This document shows, piece after piece, positions 48,394-56,645 of a DNA stretch of 64,000 nucleotides (position 1 is its first letter; the number at the start of each line of letters is the position of its first letter). The translations under genes were made by a program, and so were the position numbers. Location of the stretch: the NCBI RefSeq assembly GCF_900105095.1, contig NZ_LT629743.1:1302001-1366000 (forward strand). Reading direction: 5' to 3'. The notes below the pieces were generated by a model. It did no database searches, had not been told where the DNA came from, and worked only from the letters and a program-made list of their open reading frames with translations. Source of the DNA: Erythrobacter sp. HL-111. Its GTDB lineage: Bacteria > Pseudomonadota > Alphaproteobacteria > Sphingomonadales > Sphingomonadaceae.

Positions 48394-48520
48394 CGATCGG
48401 GGCCATGTTGTTTGTGGCATGGCTTGTGATTATTCCGCCGACATAGGCTACCAAACAGTTCGACTCCGGGTCCATCTCAGCGAACGCGACTACTGTCGAA
48501 GTGTTCAGGTTGCCGGTTAG
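48394..48520. other. rest of the low-GC remnant
   Basis: 127 bases between the truncated gene and the IS1380 right end. A short frame from ATG 48419 (MACDYSADIGYQTVRLRVHL) runs to a TAG right at the insertion point and could be the start of another gene cut by the element. Evidence is too thin to call a CDS. AT-rich sequence resumes on the other side of the element at 51498-51560. Confidence 0.35.
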
Positions 48521-49634
48521 CCTCTCTTATTCACGGCGATGCGGTTGGGCGCCTCTCGGCGCGAGCTTGACGCCACTGCTGCGTGCGGCGGCGTAGAGCG
48601 GGCGTGCGGCACCGCTGGCGTCTGTTTCACCGCGCTGTGATCGATGGGCTTTTCTGGTTGAAGGACTTGGCTCGGGGTTTCTGCGGCACTGCCGCGCCCG
48701 CTACGTCGGCGCAGGCTTGAGCGCGAGAACGATGGCACGCATCAGATCGGCATCGGGGCACGCAGAGGCGAACGCTACGCGGATTCGGGTGGCGCTTTCC
48801 ATGACGCGGGCAGCAACCTTGAGCAGCCGCAGGCGCAGGGTCGTAAACTCGGCTTTTGCCAGAGCGGTGGTCTTTGGGATCGCCTGCTGAACGCGCCACA
48901 GCAGCCAGTAGGCAGCGGTGTGCAGGATCAGGCGCATCTGGTTGGCGTTCGCCGACCGGCACGAGGTGCGGTCACTGGCCAGCTGGGTCTTGTGCAGCTT
49001 GATCAGGTTCTCGGCCTGCCCGCGCGCACAGTAGAGCGTGTCATAGATGTATTCAGCCGAGCCTTGGGTTAGCGATGTGACGACATAGCGGATATCCATG
49101 CCCAGCGTGCTGGCCTCGATCCTGGCGACGACGCGGCGCTGGCGGTTCCAGCTCTTCGCGCCGTAGCGGGTCTCGGCATAGCTGCGCAGGACCGGGAGTT
49201 GGCACTCGGCGCGGCGGACCGCGCAGGCATCGGCGGCAGTGACGATAACCGGATCAGCGCGCAGCGCGGCGTTGGTCGGCAGACCGAACACGTAATCGAC
49301 ATGGGCCGCCTCGCAGAACGCCATGACCTCGGGCCGTCCATAATGCCCGTCACCGCGGATGGTGATGTGGGTATCAGGCCAGTGGCGGCGAAGATGGCGC
49401 ACCAGACGCCGGATATGGCCCGCCGCCTCCTTGCCAGAAGGCGTCTTGCCCGTGCGCAGCAGCATCGCCACCGGCCGGCCCGTTGCCGTGTCGTAGACAT
49501 GGATCGGCAGGAAGCAGCGCTCCCCATGATGTCCGTTCCAGAAGGAGAGTTGCTGATAGCCGTGCACGACGTCGCAGGTGTCATCGATATCCAGCGTCAC
49601 CGCCGCCGGCGGAGTGGGGTAGTGTCGTTGCCCC

Positions 49635-50480
49635 TTAATTCCCGGACAGTTCCTCACTGGTTGATTGGGTGATGTATTCTCGCGGGGCGAGGTAGCCAAG
49701 TGCGCGATGCGGGTGGACGGTGTTGTAGTGGTGGAACCAGCTGGGCAGCTGGTTGATCACGGCTCTGGCGTTGGGCTTTTCGGCGACGCGGACGTAGTCG
49801 CGCTTCATGGTGCGCACGAACGCTTCGGCCATGCCGTTGGACTGCGGGCTTTCGATGGGTGTCGTGCGCGGCCTGAGGTTGATCTCGCGGGCGAAGCGAC
49901 GGGTCTCCCTGGCGGTGTAGCAACTGCCGTTATCGGTCAGCCATTCGATGGTAGTAGGGAGCCTGTTCACGCGGCCGAAGCGGTGCTCGACGGTGGCGGT
50001 CATGAGATCGCGCACGTCCTCGGCGGATATGCCTGCGGTGGTGGCAACAAAGCCCATCGCCTCGCGATCGCAGCAGTCGAGCGAGAAGGCGACCCGCACC
50101 TTCTCGCCGTTATCGCAGCCGATCTCGAAGCCGTCGGAGCACCAGCGGGTGTTGCGGGTATCGACCGCGACCCGCCCATCGTGGCGGCGCTCGTCACCCT
50201 TTCCGCTATGGCGCTGGAGCAGCAGGCCATGCACCTTCATCACTCGGTAGACCCGCTTGGCATTGGGCGCAGATGGCCCGCCATTGCGCGCCTGCCGCCG
50301 CAGGAGCGCATGGATCCGGCGGTAGCCATAGGTCGGCAGTTCGGCGATCAGGGCCTGGATACGCGCGACGAGCTCCTCCTCAGGCAGTGGAGGCCGGCCG
50401 CGGCGGCGTGCAGGAGCCTTGCGTCTGGCTGACGAGAGATGCTGCCGGGAGACGCCAAGCGCTCTCGCAACCGCGCTCAC
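49635..50480 (-). CDS. IS3 transposase OrfB (integrase core)
   Basis: About 281 residues. The rve integrase domain is clear: RWCSDGFEIGCDNGEKVRVAF with the first catalytic aspartate region, EWLTDNGSCYTARE with the second and GMAEAFVRTMKRDYV with the glutamate. LPEEELVARIQALIAELPTYGYRRIHALLRR is the preceding HTH_21-like region. It is in the -1 frame relative to OrfA and overlaps it by four bases. The active protein is expected to be an OrfAB fusion made by frameshifting. Confidence 0.93.
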   Translation of the reverse strand: MSAVARALGVSRQHLSSARRKAPARRRGRPPLPEEELVARIQALIAELPTYGYRRIHALLRRQARNGGPSAPNAKRVYRVMKVHGLLLQRHSGKGDERRHDGRVAVDTRNTRWCSDGFEIGCDNGEKVRVAFSLDCCDREAMGFVATTAGISAEDVRDLMTATVEHRFGRVNRLPTTIEWLTDNGSCYTARETRRFAREINLRPRTTPIESPQSNGMAEAFVRTMKRDYVRVAEKPNARAVINQLPSWFHHYNTVHPHRALGYLAPREYITQSTSEELSGN

Positions 50481-50887
50481 AGGTCGCCCTCCGGCAACGA
50501 GAGCGTGCGCAACGCTGTTTTTTTGGGTCCGGCCACGCGCGAGATCGCCTCGCGCAGGATCTCGTTCTCCATGGTCTTCTTACCGAGCATGCGCTGCAGC
50601 TCGCGCACCTGGTTCTCCAGCGCGCGATACTCGCTCGCCGGAACCACCTCGCCGCCAGCGCGGGTGGCGGACAGGGCGCCGCTTGCCGCCTGCCGGCGCC
50701 AGCCAAAAAGCTGGTTCGGCGCGACCCCGTGCATGCGCGCCACAAGCGACACGCTGTTGCCGGGCAGGAAGGTCTCTTCGACCATGCGGAGCTTCTCTTC
50801 CGGGGTCCAGCGCCTACGGCGCTGAACCCCTCCGAGAACCTCCGCATGCACATAGTTCCTGGGATTACTGTCGGTCATATGCCTCAC
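50477..50887 (-). CDS. IS3 transposase OrfA (HTH protein)
   Basis: 136 residues. RRRRWTPEEKLRMVEETFLP then SLVARMHGVAPNQLFGWRRQ is the IS3-type helix-turn-helix for end binding, followed by a leucine-zipper-like coiled coil (ENQVRELQRMLGKKTMENEI). Near the end, codons GGA CCC AAA AAA ACA contain a run of seven A (minus strand, around 50516-50524), a classic slippery site for -1 shifting into OrfB. An upstream ATG three codons later (MTDSNP) is an alternative start. Confidence 0.92.
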   Translation of the reverse strand: MRHMTDSNPRNYVHAEVLGGVQRRRRWTPEEKLRMVEETFLPGNSVSLVARMHGVAPNQLFGWRRQAASGALSATRAGGEVVPASEYRALENQVRELQRMLGKKTMENEILREAISRVAGPKKTALRTLSLPEGDL

Positions 50888-51497
50888 TCTTACATAAGTG
50901 TGAGGTCCTGTCCGGTCATTTTGGGGGCCGCTTCAGGTAGCTGGCGCAGTAGATGTCGATCATGATCCCCAGCATCTTTGCCAGCTCGCGCGTGCTCGGC
51001 GCATTCTCCCAGCGGCTCATCGTCGGTTGGCTGGCCAACCCCGCACCCGATCCCGGCAGCTTGCCCAGCGCAAGGCGGAAGCCCGGATCATCGCGCAGAG
51101 CGTCGAGATCATCGGCATCCTCATAGCCGCAGGCGATCGCGAACATCCGCGCGCGCAGGATATCTTCAAGCCGATGAACCACCCGAGCAGGATCGCGCGG
51201 ATCGGCAATACACGCCGCAAGTCGCTGGCAGAGCCCCATCATGCGCTCGGCCTGAGCCAGCACCAGGACCCCGCCATCCGAGGTCAGCCTGCCGCCGTCA
51301 AACGCAGCTGTGACCTTCTTGCCGCGCACTGCTGGAAACGAAAATACGGACGCGCTATCATCGCATCCGGCGGGTGTGGTCTGTGGCATATTTTGCCCCG
51401 TTGCAGGTCTGGCTTAAGCAACCACATTCCTACAACAATGCAAATGCTTACGCCACTCCCGCCAACCCGTCAGACCACTGCCGGTGAATAATCCGGG

Positions 51498-51652
51498 ATA
51501 GGAAAGTTCTTTGGTTACAGAGCTTTGCAAGAAATTGACCAAATTGGCGCAGTCATGAGGTCCGGAGAATATCGGCGCTGAGAGACCGCTTCCGAGCCCC
51601 CCGGCGCCGGGACCGGTGCTCAGCCCCACCCGCATAACCCTCGAAAACAACG
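51498..51652. other. intergenic region between IS1380 copy 2 and tRNA-Ser terminator
   Basis: The first 60 bases (GAAAGTTCTTTGGTTACAG and onward) are AT-rich like the remnant at 47989-48520 and probably belong to the same foreign segment. From about 51560 the sequence is GC-rich chromosome. No gene is supported here. Confidence 0.4.
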
Positions 51653-51675
51653 AAAAAATCCGGCCGCAGCCGGAT
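51653..51675 (-). terminator. intrinsic terminator of tRNA-Ser
   Basis: Minus strand ATCCGGC-TGCG-GCCGGAT followed by six T (stem of seven base pairs). It begins 26 bases after the encoded CCA of tRNA-Ser. Confidence 0.85.
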
Positions 51676-51701
51676 CGGGAGAACGCTTTCGCAGGGGCAA
51701 G

Positions 51702-51791
<90 letters not shown>

Positions 51792-52023
51792 GACTGCTGC
51801 TGCGGGCGCATGGTGCGGGACGACCCGCTCCGAATTGCGCCGAGCCCCGATTCGCCCCCATGGTTCGGTCGAAAACGCTGGCAGGGGCCGCCGGAAGCGC
51901 GCCCGTTAGCCCATGGTCCCGGCCTTGCCAAGTCCCGATCATCCACAAAATCGGGTTATATCTCGCACCTGCAGCACCCGGGCACCTTGCCATGTTCCCG
52001 CCAGGACCCATATCCTTCGCATT
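51792..52023. other. intergenic region upstream of hspQ and tRNA-Ser
   Basis: 232 bases that must hold the tRNA-Ser promoter (minus) and the hspQ promoter (plus). AATCGGGTTATATCTCGC at about 51950 contains a possible -10 hexamer (TTATAT) for hspQ. I could not find a convincing heat-shock sigma site. Confidence 0.3.
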
Positions 52024-52404
52024 ATGGAACGTGCACAGTTCTTCTCGACGCAGGCCGGGCGAACGATCTACGCCCCGCTTGAAACCCGCACCCGCTTCGG
52101 CATCGGCGACGTGGTCCGCCACAGGCTGTTCAACTTTCGCGGGGTGATCTTCGACATCGACCCGGTCTTCGCCAATTCCGAGGAATGGTACCAGTCGATC
52201 CCCGAGGACATCCGGCCCGATCGCGACCAGCCCTTCTACCACCTTCTCGCCGAAAACGACGATTCGAGCTATGTCGCCTATGTCAGCCAGGGCAACCTCG
52301 TCGCTGATCAGGCCGGCGGCCCGATCGACCATCCGACGGTGCCGCAATTGTTCGAAGGCTTCAAGGACGGTCGTTACCGGATGAGGCGCTCGCTGACCCA
52401 TTGA
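52024..52404 (+). CDS. hspQ: heat shock protein HspQ
   Basis: 126 residues. HspQ is a hemimethylated-DNA-binding/YccV-like protein that modulates Lon-type proteolysis. RFGIGDVVRHRLFNFRGVIFDIDPVFANSEEWYQSIP near residues 24-60 and QPFYHLLAENDDSSYVAYVSQGNL near 70-95 are diagnostic. The first 20 residues (MERAQFFSTQAGRTIYAPLE) are a modest N-terminal extension seen in alphaproteobacterial members. Single gene, following tRNA-Ser divergently. Confidence 0.93.
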   Translation: MERAQFFSTQAGRTIYAPLETRTRFGIGDVVRHRLFNFRGVIFDIDPVFANSEEWYQSIPEDIRPDRDQPFYHLLAENDDSSYVAYVSQGNLVADQAGGPIDHPTVPQLFEGFKDGRYRMRRSLTH

Positions 52405-52497
52405 TCTTCGTGGCGGCGCCGTGCGCGCCGCCATTGTGCCCGGCCCGCTGCGGGCCGGCCTGCGGCCCGTTCCGGCGCGGCCTATCGGGGCGAACCG

Positions 52498-53397
52498 CTA
52501 GCTCTTCAGCTTCCAGCCGCTCCGCAGGACGGCATAGACGATCAACGCGAGGACGAGGTTGAAGGCCCCGATGCCCGCCGCCGCCCAGGCGACGGCGCTG
52601 GCCGGGCCGATATCGCTTTCGCCGAGGAAACCGTAGCGAAAGCCCGAGATCACGTAGAAGAAGGGGTTCGCCCGGCTCACCGCCTGGAAGGCGGGCGCGA
52701 GGTTCTCGATCACGTAGAACGTCCCCGACAGCAGCGAGAGCGGGGCGATCACGAAATTGGTGATCGCGGCATTGTGGTCGAATTTCTCCGCCCAGATCGA
52801 GGTCGCAAGCCCGAACAGCGCCAGCATCACCGATCCCATCAGCCCGAACCACGCGATCGCCCAGACATGCGCGAGATGGAGCGTCACGCCCGGCCACAGC
52901 ACCATCGCCAGCGCCACGGTGCATCCCACCGCGATCGCCCGCGTCACCGCCGCCGCGACGATCCCCGCCATCAGTTCCCCCGGCGAAAGCGGCGGCATGA
53001 GGAGGTCGATGATCGTCCCCTGGATCTTGCCGGAGAGCAGCGAGAAGGAGGAATTGGCGAAAGCGTTCTGCATCATCCCCATGACGATCAGCCCCGGCGC
53101 GACGAAGCTCGCGAAGGGTACGCCGAGCACTTCCCGCCCCTCGCGGCCCAGCGCGACAGAAAAGATCACGAGAAACAGCAGCGTCGTGACTGCCGGAGCC
53201 CAGATCGTCTGGGTCTGGACCTTGAGAAACCGGCGGACCTCCTTAATATAAAGGCTGTAAAGCCCGACGCGGTTGATCCCGGTGATGACCGGGTGCCCGC
53301 GCGGGGTGAACCGGGTGCCCCGACCGGTTTCGGCAAGTGCGGGGGCAACGCCGGGCGGCGTCGCGGCTCGCTGCGTGGTGGATGCTTGATCGGCCAT
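52498..53397 (-). CDS. ABC-2 type transporter permease
   Basis: 299 residues from the ATG at 53397. Six hydrophobic segments are visible, starting after VRRFLKVQTQTIWAPAVTTLLFLVIFSVALG, with the ABC-2 signatures VPFASFVAPGLIVMGMMQNAFANSSFSLLSGKIQG split over two segments and PLSLLSGTFYVIENLAP. Its ATP-binding partner is not in this window, so it is an orphan here. The substrate could be a drug, polysaccharide or lipid. It is divergent from gcrA over 95 bases; the TAG stop lies in CTAG. Confidence 0.9.
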   Translation of the reverse strand: MADQASTTQRAATPPGVAPALAETGRGTRFTPRGHPVITGINRVGLYSLYIKEVRRFLKVQTQTIWAPAVTTLLFLVIFSVALGREGREVLGVPFASFVAPGLIVMGMMQNAFANSSFSLLSGKIQGTIIDLLMPPLSPGELMAGIVAAAVTRAIAVGCTVALAMVLWPGVTLHLAHVWAIAWFGLMGSVMLALFGLATSIWAEKFDHNAAITNFVIAPLSLLSGTFYVIENLAPAFQAVSRANPFFYVISGFRYGFLGESDIGPASAVAWAAAGIGAFNLVLALIVYAVLRSGWKLKS

Positions 53398-53492
53398 GAC
53401 GCAGCGCCTAGGGCTTCGCCGATGCGCTGGCAACTCCCGCGCCGGCCCTTGCGGGCGAGTGGCGCGAGCATCAGGAACGAGTTGGAACATCT

Positions 53493-54221
53493 ATGAGCTG
53501 GACTGACGAGCGCATCGCGACGCTCAGGAAAATGTGGGAAAGCGGTGCCACCGCGAGCCAGATCGCCGAGGAACTGGGCGGTGTCAGCCGCAACGCGGTG
53601 ATCGGCAAGGCGCATCGTCTCGGACTCAAGTCGCGTCCCTCGCCGGTCAAGGCGAACGACAAGAAGAAGCCCGCACCCAAGAAGCCCGCCGCCAAGCCCG
53701 CCCCCGCCAAGAAGCAGGACGCCGCGCCCGCCCGGCCGCAGGCACGGGCCGAGACTGCCGCCCCGGCGGCGCCCGAACCCGCGCGCGAGAGCGCGAGCGC
53801 ACCGCCCGCCGCGAAGGACGCCCCCGCCCGCCCCGATCCGGGCACGGCCGGTGATGCGGGCGAAACCCCCAAGGAACAGAACCTGCCCAAGATCGTCTCG
53901 GTCGGACCCGGCGGCTTCCTGCGGCAGGGTCCGGGCGACCAGCAGGCCCCGATCCCGCCCGCCCCGCCGCGCCGGCTCGTCCCGGCCAAGCCGAGCCCCG
54001 AGATCGCCGACAAGACGAGCCTGCTCGACCTGTCCGACAAGGTCTGCCGCTGGCCGATGGGCCATCCGGGCGAACCGGATTTCCACTTCTGCGGCGAGCC
54101 GGTGAACCCCGGCTTTCCCTATTGCGTCGAGCATTGCGGGCGGGCCTATCAGGCGCAGCTGCCGCGCGGCGCGCGCAAGCCCCCTCCCCCGCTGCCCTTC
54201 GGCGGACCCCGCGTGCGGTAA
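53493..54221 (+). CDS. gcrA: GcrA cell-cycle regulator
   Basis: 242 residues. GcrA binds sigma-70 RNA polymerase and, at GANTC sites methylated by CcrM, activates cell-cycle promoters in alphaproteobacteria. The N-terminal DNA-binding part SWTDERIATLRKMWESGATA, then SQIAEELGGVSRNAVIGKAH is nearly invariant. A long Ala/Pro/Lys linker (about 50-150) follows. The C-terminal LLDLSDKVCRWPMGHPGEPD, then FCGEPVNPGFPYCVEHC is the sigma-binding domain with cysteines. The linker is longer than in Caulobacter GcrA. Confidence 0.95.
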   Translation: MSWTDERIATLRKMWESGATASQIAEELGGVSRNAVIGKAHRLGLKSRPSPVKANDKKKPAPKKPAAKPAPAKKQDAAPARPQARAETAAPAAPEPARESASAPPAAKDAPARPDPGTAGDAGETPKEQNLPKIVSVGPGGFLRQGPGDQQAPIPPAPPRRLVPAKPSPEIADKTSLLDLSDKVCRWPMGHPGEPDFHFCGEPVNPGFPYCVEHCGRAYQAQLPRGARKPPPPLPFGGPRVR

Positions 54222-54332
54222 GCACGGCGTGCCGGGCCGCCCCGGCGCGGGTCGCTTCGGGGTGGCATGGGCCGGTTCCCCTCGCTAAGGACAGGGCCTG
54301 AACGCCCGCATCGGGCGAACGGGGGGAAATCG

Positions 54333-54875
54333 ATGCCGCTCACGCTCCACGCAGCCTTCGTGCCGACTGCCGAGCAATTGCTCGGCGGGATGCGAAACGT
54401 GATCGACCGGGCCGAAGCCCATGTGCGGGCCGAAGGGCTTGACGACGCGGACCTCATCGGCGCCGCGCTCGCACCCGACATGTGGCCGCTGCCCTGGCAC
54501 GTGCGCGCCTGCTGGGTCCATTCGGGCTATGCGCTCGGCCTGATGCCGACGGGCGAGTTCACCCCGGATTTCACCACCCGGCCCGAAAGCTGGGACGCGA
54601 TGCGCGCGATGGTGGACGAGGCGCGCGCGGCGCTCAGCGGGGTGGACGAGGACGATCTCGAACGGATCGCGGACCAGCCCGTGGCCTTCGTCATGGGCGG
54701 CCAGCGGCTGATGGAAGGCACGGTATCGCAGTTCCTGCTGGGCTTCCACCAGGTCAATTTCCAGTTCCACGCCGCGACCTTCTACGGGATCCTGAGGATG
54801 AAGGGCGTGAAGCTCGGCAAGATGGATTACGTCGGTCCCATGGCGATGAGCCTTGCGGGTGGCGCGGGGGCGTGA
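54333..54875 (+). CDS. DUF1993 domain-containing protein
   Basis: 180 residues from the ATG at 54333, preceded by GGGGGGAAATCG. LHAAFVPTAEQLLGGMRNVI, then LAPDMWPLPWHVRACW and the C-terminal GFHQVNFQFHAATFYGILR match the DUF1993 four-helix family related to DinB-like proteins. Function is unknown. The stop is one base before the likely TTG start of the DUF481 gene, so the two are probably co-translated. Confidence 0.85.
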   Translation: MPLTLHAAFVPTAEQLLGGMRNVIDRAEAHVRAEGLDDADLIGAALAPDMWPLPWHVRACWVHSGYALGLMPTGEFTPDFTTRPESWDAMRAMVDEARAALSGVDEDDLERIADQPVAFVMGGQRLMEGTVSQFLLGFHQVNFQFHAATFYGILRMKGVKLGKMDYVGPMAMSLAGGAGA

Positions 54876-54876
54876 A

Positions 54877-55800
54877 TTGACCCGCTTCGCCCTGCTTCCG
54901 CTCGCCGCCCTAGCGACAGCCGCCCTGTCCGCCCCCGCCCTCGCCGGACTGCCCGCGCCGGTGCGCGCGATGATCGACGCGGCGATCGAGACCGGGGACG
55001 AGGCGAAGGTGCGGACCGTGCTCGAACTCGCCCGCGCGACCAATCCCGACGACGCGGCCGAGGTCGACGCGATCCTCGCCGCATACGAAACCGATCTTGC
55101 CGCTGCCGCCGAGGCCGAGGCCGCCAGCGAGGAAGAACGCATCCGCCAGGCGGGCCTGTTCGGGAACTGGAGCGGGAAGGGCGAATTCGGCGCTTTCCGC
55201 TCCACCGGCAATGCGTCGAACACCGGCATCACCGCGGGCCTCTCGCTGCTGCGCGATGGGATCAGGTGGCGGCACAAGCTGTCGGGCCGCGCCGATTACC
55301 AGGAGACCGAAGGCGTCGTCACGCGCGAACAGTACTTCGCCGCCTACGAGCCAAACTGGACGATCTCGGACCGCCTCTACGCCTATGGCCTCGCGCAATA
55401 CGAACGCGACCGCTTTCAGGGCTTTTCGGCGCGCTATGCGGTCTCGGGCGGCCTCGGCTACGACGTGCTCACGGGCGAGGACATGACGCTTTCGGTGAAG
55501 GCGGGTCCGGCATGGCGGCGCACCGAATTCGTTGCCGGGGGGAGCCGCAGCGATCTCGCCGGCCTCGCCGCGCTCGATTTCGATTGGCGGTTGCTCGACA
55601 CGGTGACGGTCACGCAGGATGCGAGCGCCTTCGTCCAGTCGGGCTCCTCGACCTTCGTTTCGGACAGCGGCCTCGTCGCGGGCATCGCCGGCGACCTGTC
55701 GCTGCGCCTGTCCTACACGGTCGAGCACGATACCGATCCGCCCGCGGGCGCGGTCAGGACGGACACGCTCAGCAGGGTGACGATCATCTACGATTTCTGA
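54877..55800 (+). CDS. DUF481 family outer-membrane protein
   Basis: 307 residues if the TTG at 54877 is used, which gives a signal peptide (TRFALLPLAALATAALSAPALAG); a TTG at 54853 would add eight residues that spoil it. A helical, Glu/Ala-rich region (about 25-90) precedes a repetitive beta-strand region (GNWSGKGEFGAFRSTGNASN, then AGLSLLRDGIRWRHKLSGRA) typical of DUF481 putative salt-induced outer-membrane barrels. The terminal phenylalanine (IIYDF) supports outer-membrane insertion. The role is unknown. Confidence 0.82.
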   Translation: MTRFALLPLAALATAALSAPALAGLPAPVRAMIDAAIETGDEAKVRTVLELARATNPDDAAEVDAILAAYETDLAAAAEAEAASEEERIRQAGLFGNWSGKGEFGAFRSTGNASNTGITAGLSLLRDGIRWRHKLSGRADYQETEGVVTREQYFAAYEPNWTISDRLYAYGLAQYERDRFQGFSARYAVSGGLGYDVLTGEDMTLSVKAGPAWRRTEFVAGGSRSDLAGLAALDFDWRLLDTVTVTQDASAFVQSGSSTFVSDSGLVAGIAGDLSLRLSYTVEHDTDPPAGAVRTDTLSRVTIIYDF

Positions 55801-55813
55801 GCGCCGCGCGAAG

Positions 55814-56497
55814 CTAGCCCTTGCGTGCGAACCAGATCGTGTGGCGCGGCCCCTTGTTGTTGGGGCGGGCGCGCACCTCGCGCGCCTCGACGGCAAAGCC
55901 CGCTTCCTTCAGCCGACGGGTGAACCTGTGGTCGGGCGCCGCGGACCAGATCGCGAGCACGCCGCCGGGACGCAGCGCATCGCGCGCCTTGCCGAGGCCG
56001 GTGCGCGAATAGAGCCGGTCGTTGCCGTCGCGCACGATCCCGTCGGGGCCGTTGTCGACGTCGAGCAGGATCGCGTCGTATTTCTCGCAAGTGCCGTCAT
56101 TGGCATCGTCGATCAGCGCCGCGACATCGCAGATGCGGATATCGCCGCGCGGGTCCTCGAGGCTGTCGCCGGTGAGGTGCGCGAGCGGCCCTTTGGCCCA
56201 GTCGAGGATTTCGGGCACGATCTCGGCAACGCGCACGATGCCGCCTGCGGGCAGTTTCGACAGGGCGGCGCGGTAGGTGAAGCCCATGCCGTAGCCGCCG
56301 ATGAGCACGCGCGGGGCCCGCGCGGCGAGTTCGGCCAGGGTCAGCACGGCGAGCTGTTCCTCGGAAAATTGCATCCGGGTGCCCATCAATTCGCCCCGGC
56401 CCAGCATGATGATGAAGTCGCGCCCGTGGCTGACGAGGGTCAGCTCCTCCTCGCCGCCCGGAATGGCGGCCGCGGCGATGGTCTTGCGTTCGAGCAT
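55814..56497 (-). CDS. spermidine-synthase-like class I methyltransferase-fold protein
   Basis: 227 residues. RVLIGGYGMGFTYRAALSKL is a Rossmann SAM-binding start, VRVAEIVPEILDWA the acidic ribose loop and YDAILLDVDNGPDG the motif following it, as in spermidine synthases. It lacks the N-terminal beta-domain of true SpeE proteins, so polyamine synthesis is doubtful; a methyltransferase or short SpeE-like role is possible. It lies downstream of pnp, from which it is separated by a hairpin array. The TAG stop lies in CTAG. Confidence 0.8.
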   Translation of the reverse strand: MLERKTIAAAAIPGGEEELTLVSHGRDFIIMLGRGELMGTRMQFSEEQLAVLTLAELAARAPRVLIGGYGMGFTYRAALSKLPAGGIVRVAEIVPEILDWAKGPLAHLTGDSLEDPRGDIRICDVAALIDDANDGTCEKYDAILLDVDNGPDGIVRDGNDRLYSRTGLGKARDALRPGGVLAIWSAAPDHRFTRRLKEAGFAVEAREVRARPNNKGPRHTIWFARKG

Positions 56498-56514
56498 GGT
56501 GCTTCCGTTCAGAG

Positions 56515-56553
56515 GCGAAAGGGCCGCCCGGCCTTGCGGCGGGCGGCCCTTCC
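56515..56553 (-). terminator. strong hairpin downstream of pnp
   Basis: AAGGGCCGCCCG and CGGGCGGCCCTT form a twelve-base-pair stem around a short loop, followed on the minus strand by TTTCGCC. It probably ends the truB-rpsO-pnp mRNA, or lies in the leader of the next gene. Confidence 0.6.
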
Positions 56554-56565
56554 GAGTGTTCCGTG

Positions 56566-56642
56566 AGCTCCCGCCAAGGCAGGAGCCTCAAGCGTGCAGG
56601 CGCTCGGCCGAACGAGGTCCCCGCCTGCGCGGGGACTCCGCC
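56566..56642. repeat. two further REP-like hairpins downstream of pnp
   Basis: GCTCCCGCCAAGGCAGGAGC (stem GCTCC/GGAGC) and GTCCCCGCCTGCGCGGGGAC (stem of eight base pairs). Similar hairpin motifs occur as extragenic repeats in sphingomonads, in my recollection. Confidence 0.5.
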
Positions 56643-56645
56643 CGG

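Larger units (their letters stand above)
49623..50935 (-). mobile_element. IS3-family element (IS2-like group, 1313 bp) nested in IS1380 copy 2
   Basis: It starts TGTCGTTGCCCC and ends, read inward from the other side, TGAAGCGGCCCCC; both are followed by CCGGACAG and CCTCAC, giving imperfect inverted repeats of about 36 bases with TG...CA tips. A perfect five-base duplication GGTAG lies at 49618-49622 and 50936-50940. It carries the usual two overlapping frames. Confidence 0.93.
48701..51389 (-). pseudogene. IS1380 transposase, copy 2, interrupted by IS3
   Basis: The N-terminal 150 or so residues are at 50936-51389 and the C-terminal 305 at 48701-49622, separated by the IS3 element inserted within the codons for DIYCASYPTPP. 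Both parts are free of other stops and nearly identical to copies 1 and 3. The C-terminal part carries TQGSAEYIYD like copy 3, while several upstream positions match copy 1. The gene cannot make a functional transposase. Confidence 0.92.
48521..51497 (-). mobile_element. IS1380-family element, copy 2 (inverted, split by IS3)
   Basis: Same ends as copies 1 and 3 (CCTCTCTTATTCACGGCG on the low side, CCCGGATTATTCACCGGC read from the high side). Removing the nested IS3 and one copy of its duplication gives 1659 bp, the exact length of the other copies. The flanks are TTAG (48517-48520) and ATAG (51498-51501), a three-base match rather than a perfect CTAG. Confidence 0.9.

Noticed and set aside
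48043..48420. 125-codon minus-strand frame in the low-GC remnant
   Set aside because: It is antisense to the better-looking plus-strand fragment and shows no protein-like pattern.
48390..48446. ATGA-coupled 18-codon frame after the truncated gene
   Set aside because: Too short, and it ends at TAG before the IS; there is no evidence beyond the overlap.
45365..51701. Genomic island with tRNA-Ser as attachment site
   Set aside because: No integrase gene and no second copy of the tRNA 3' end were seen. Position next to the tRNA 3' end is suggestive only.
51792..52023. Heat-shock sigma promoter for hspQ
   Set aside because: No CTTGAAA-like and CCCAT-like elements occur at proper spacing; the TTGCCA and TTATAT hexamers are too far apart.
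56515..56642. CRISPR-like repeat array
   Set aside because: The three hairpins differ in sequence and there are no regular spacers; no CRISPR array is seen anywhere in the window.
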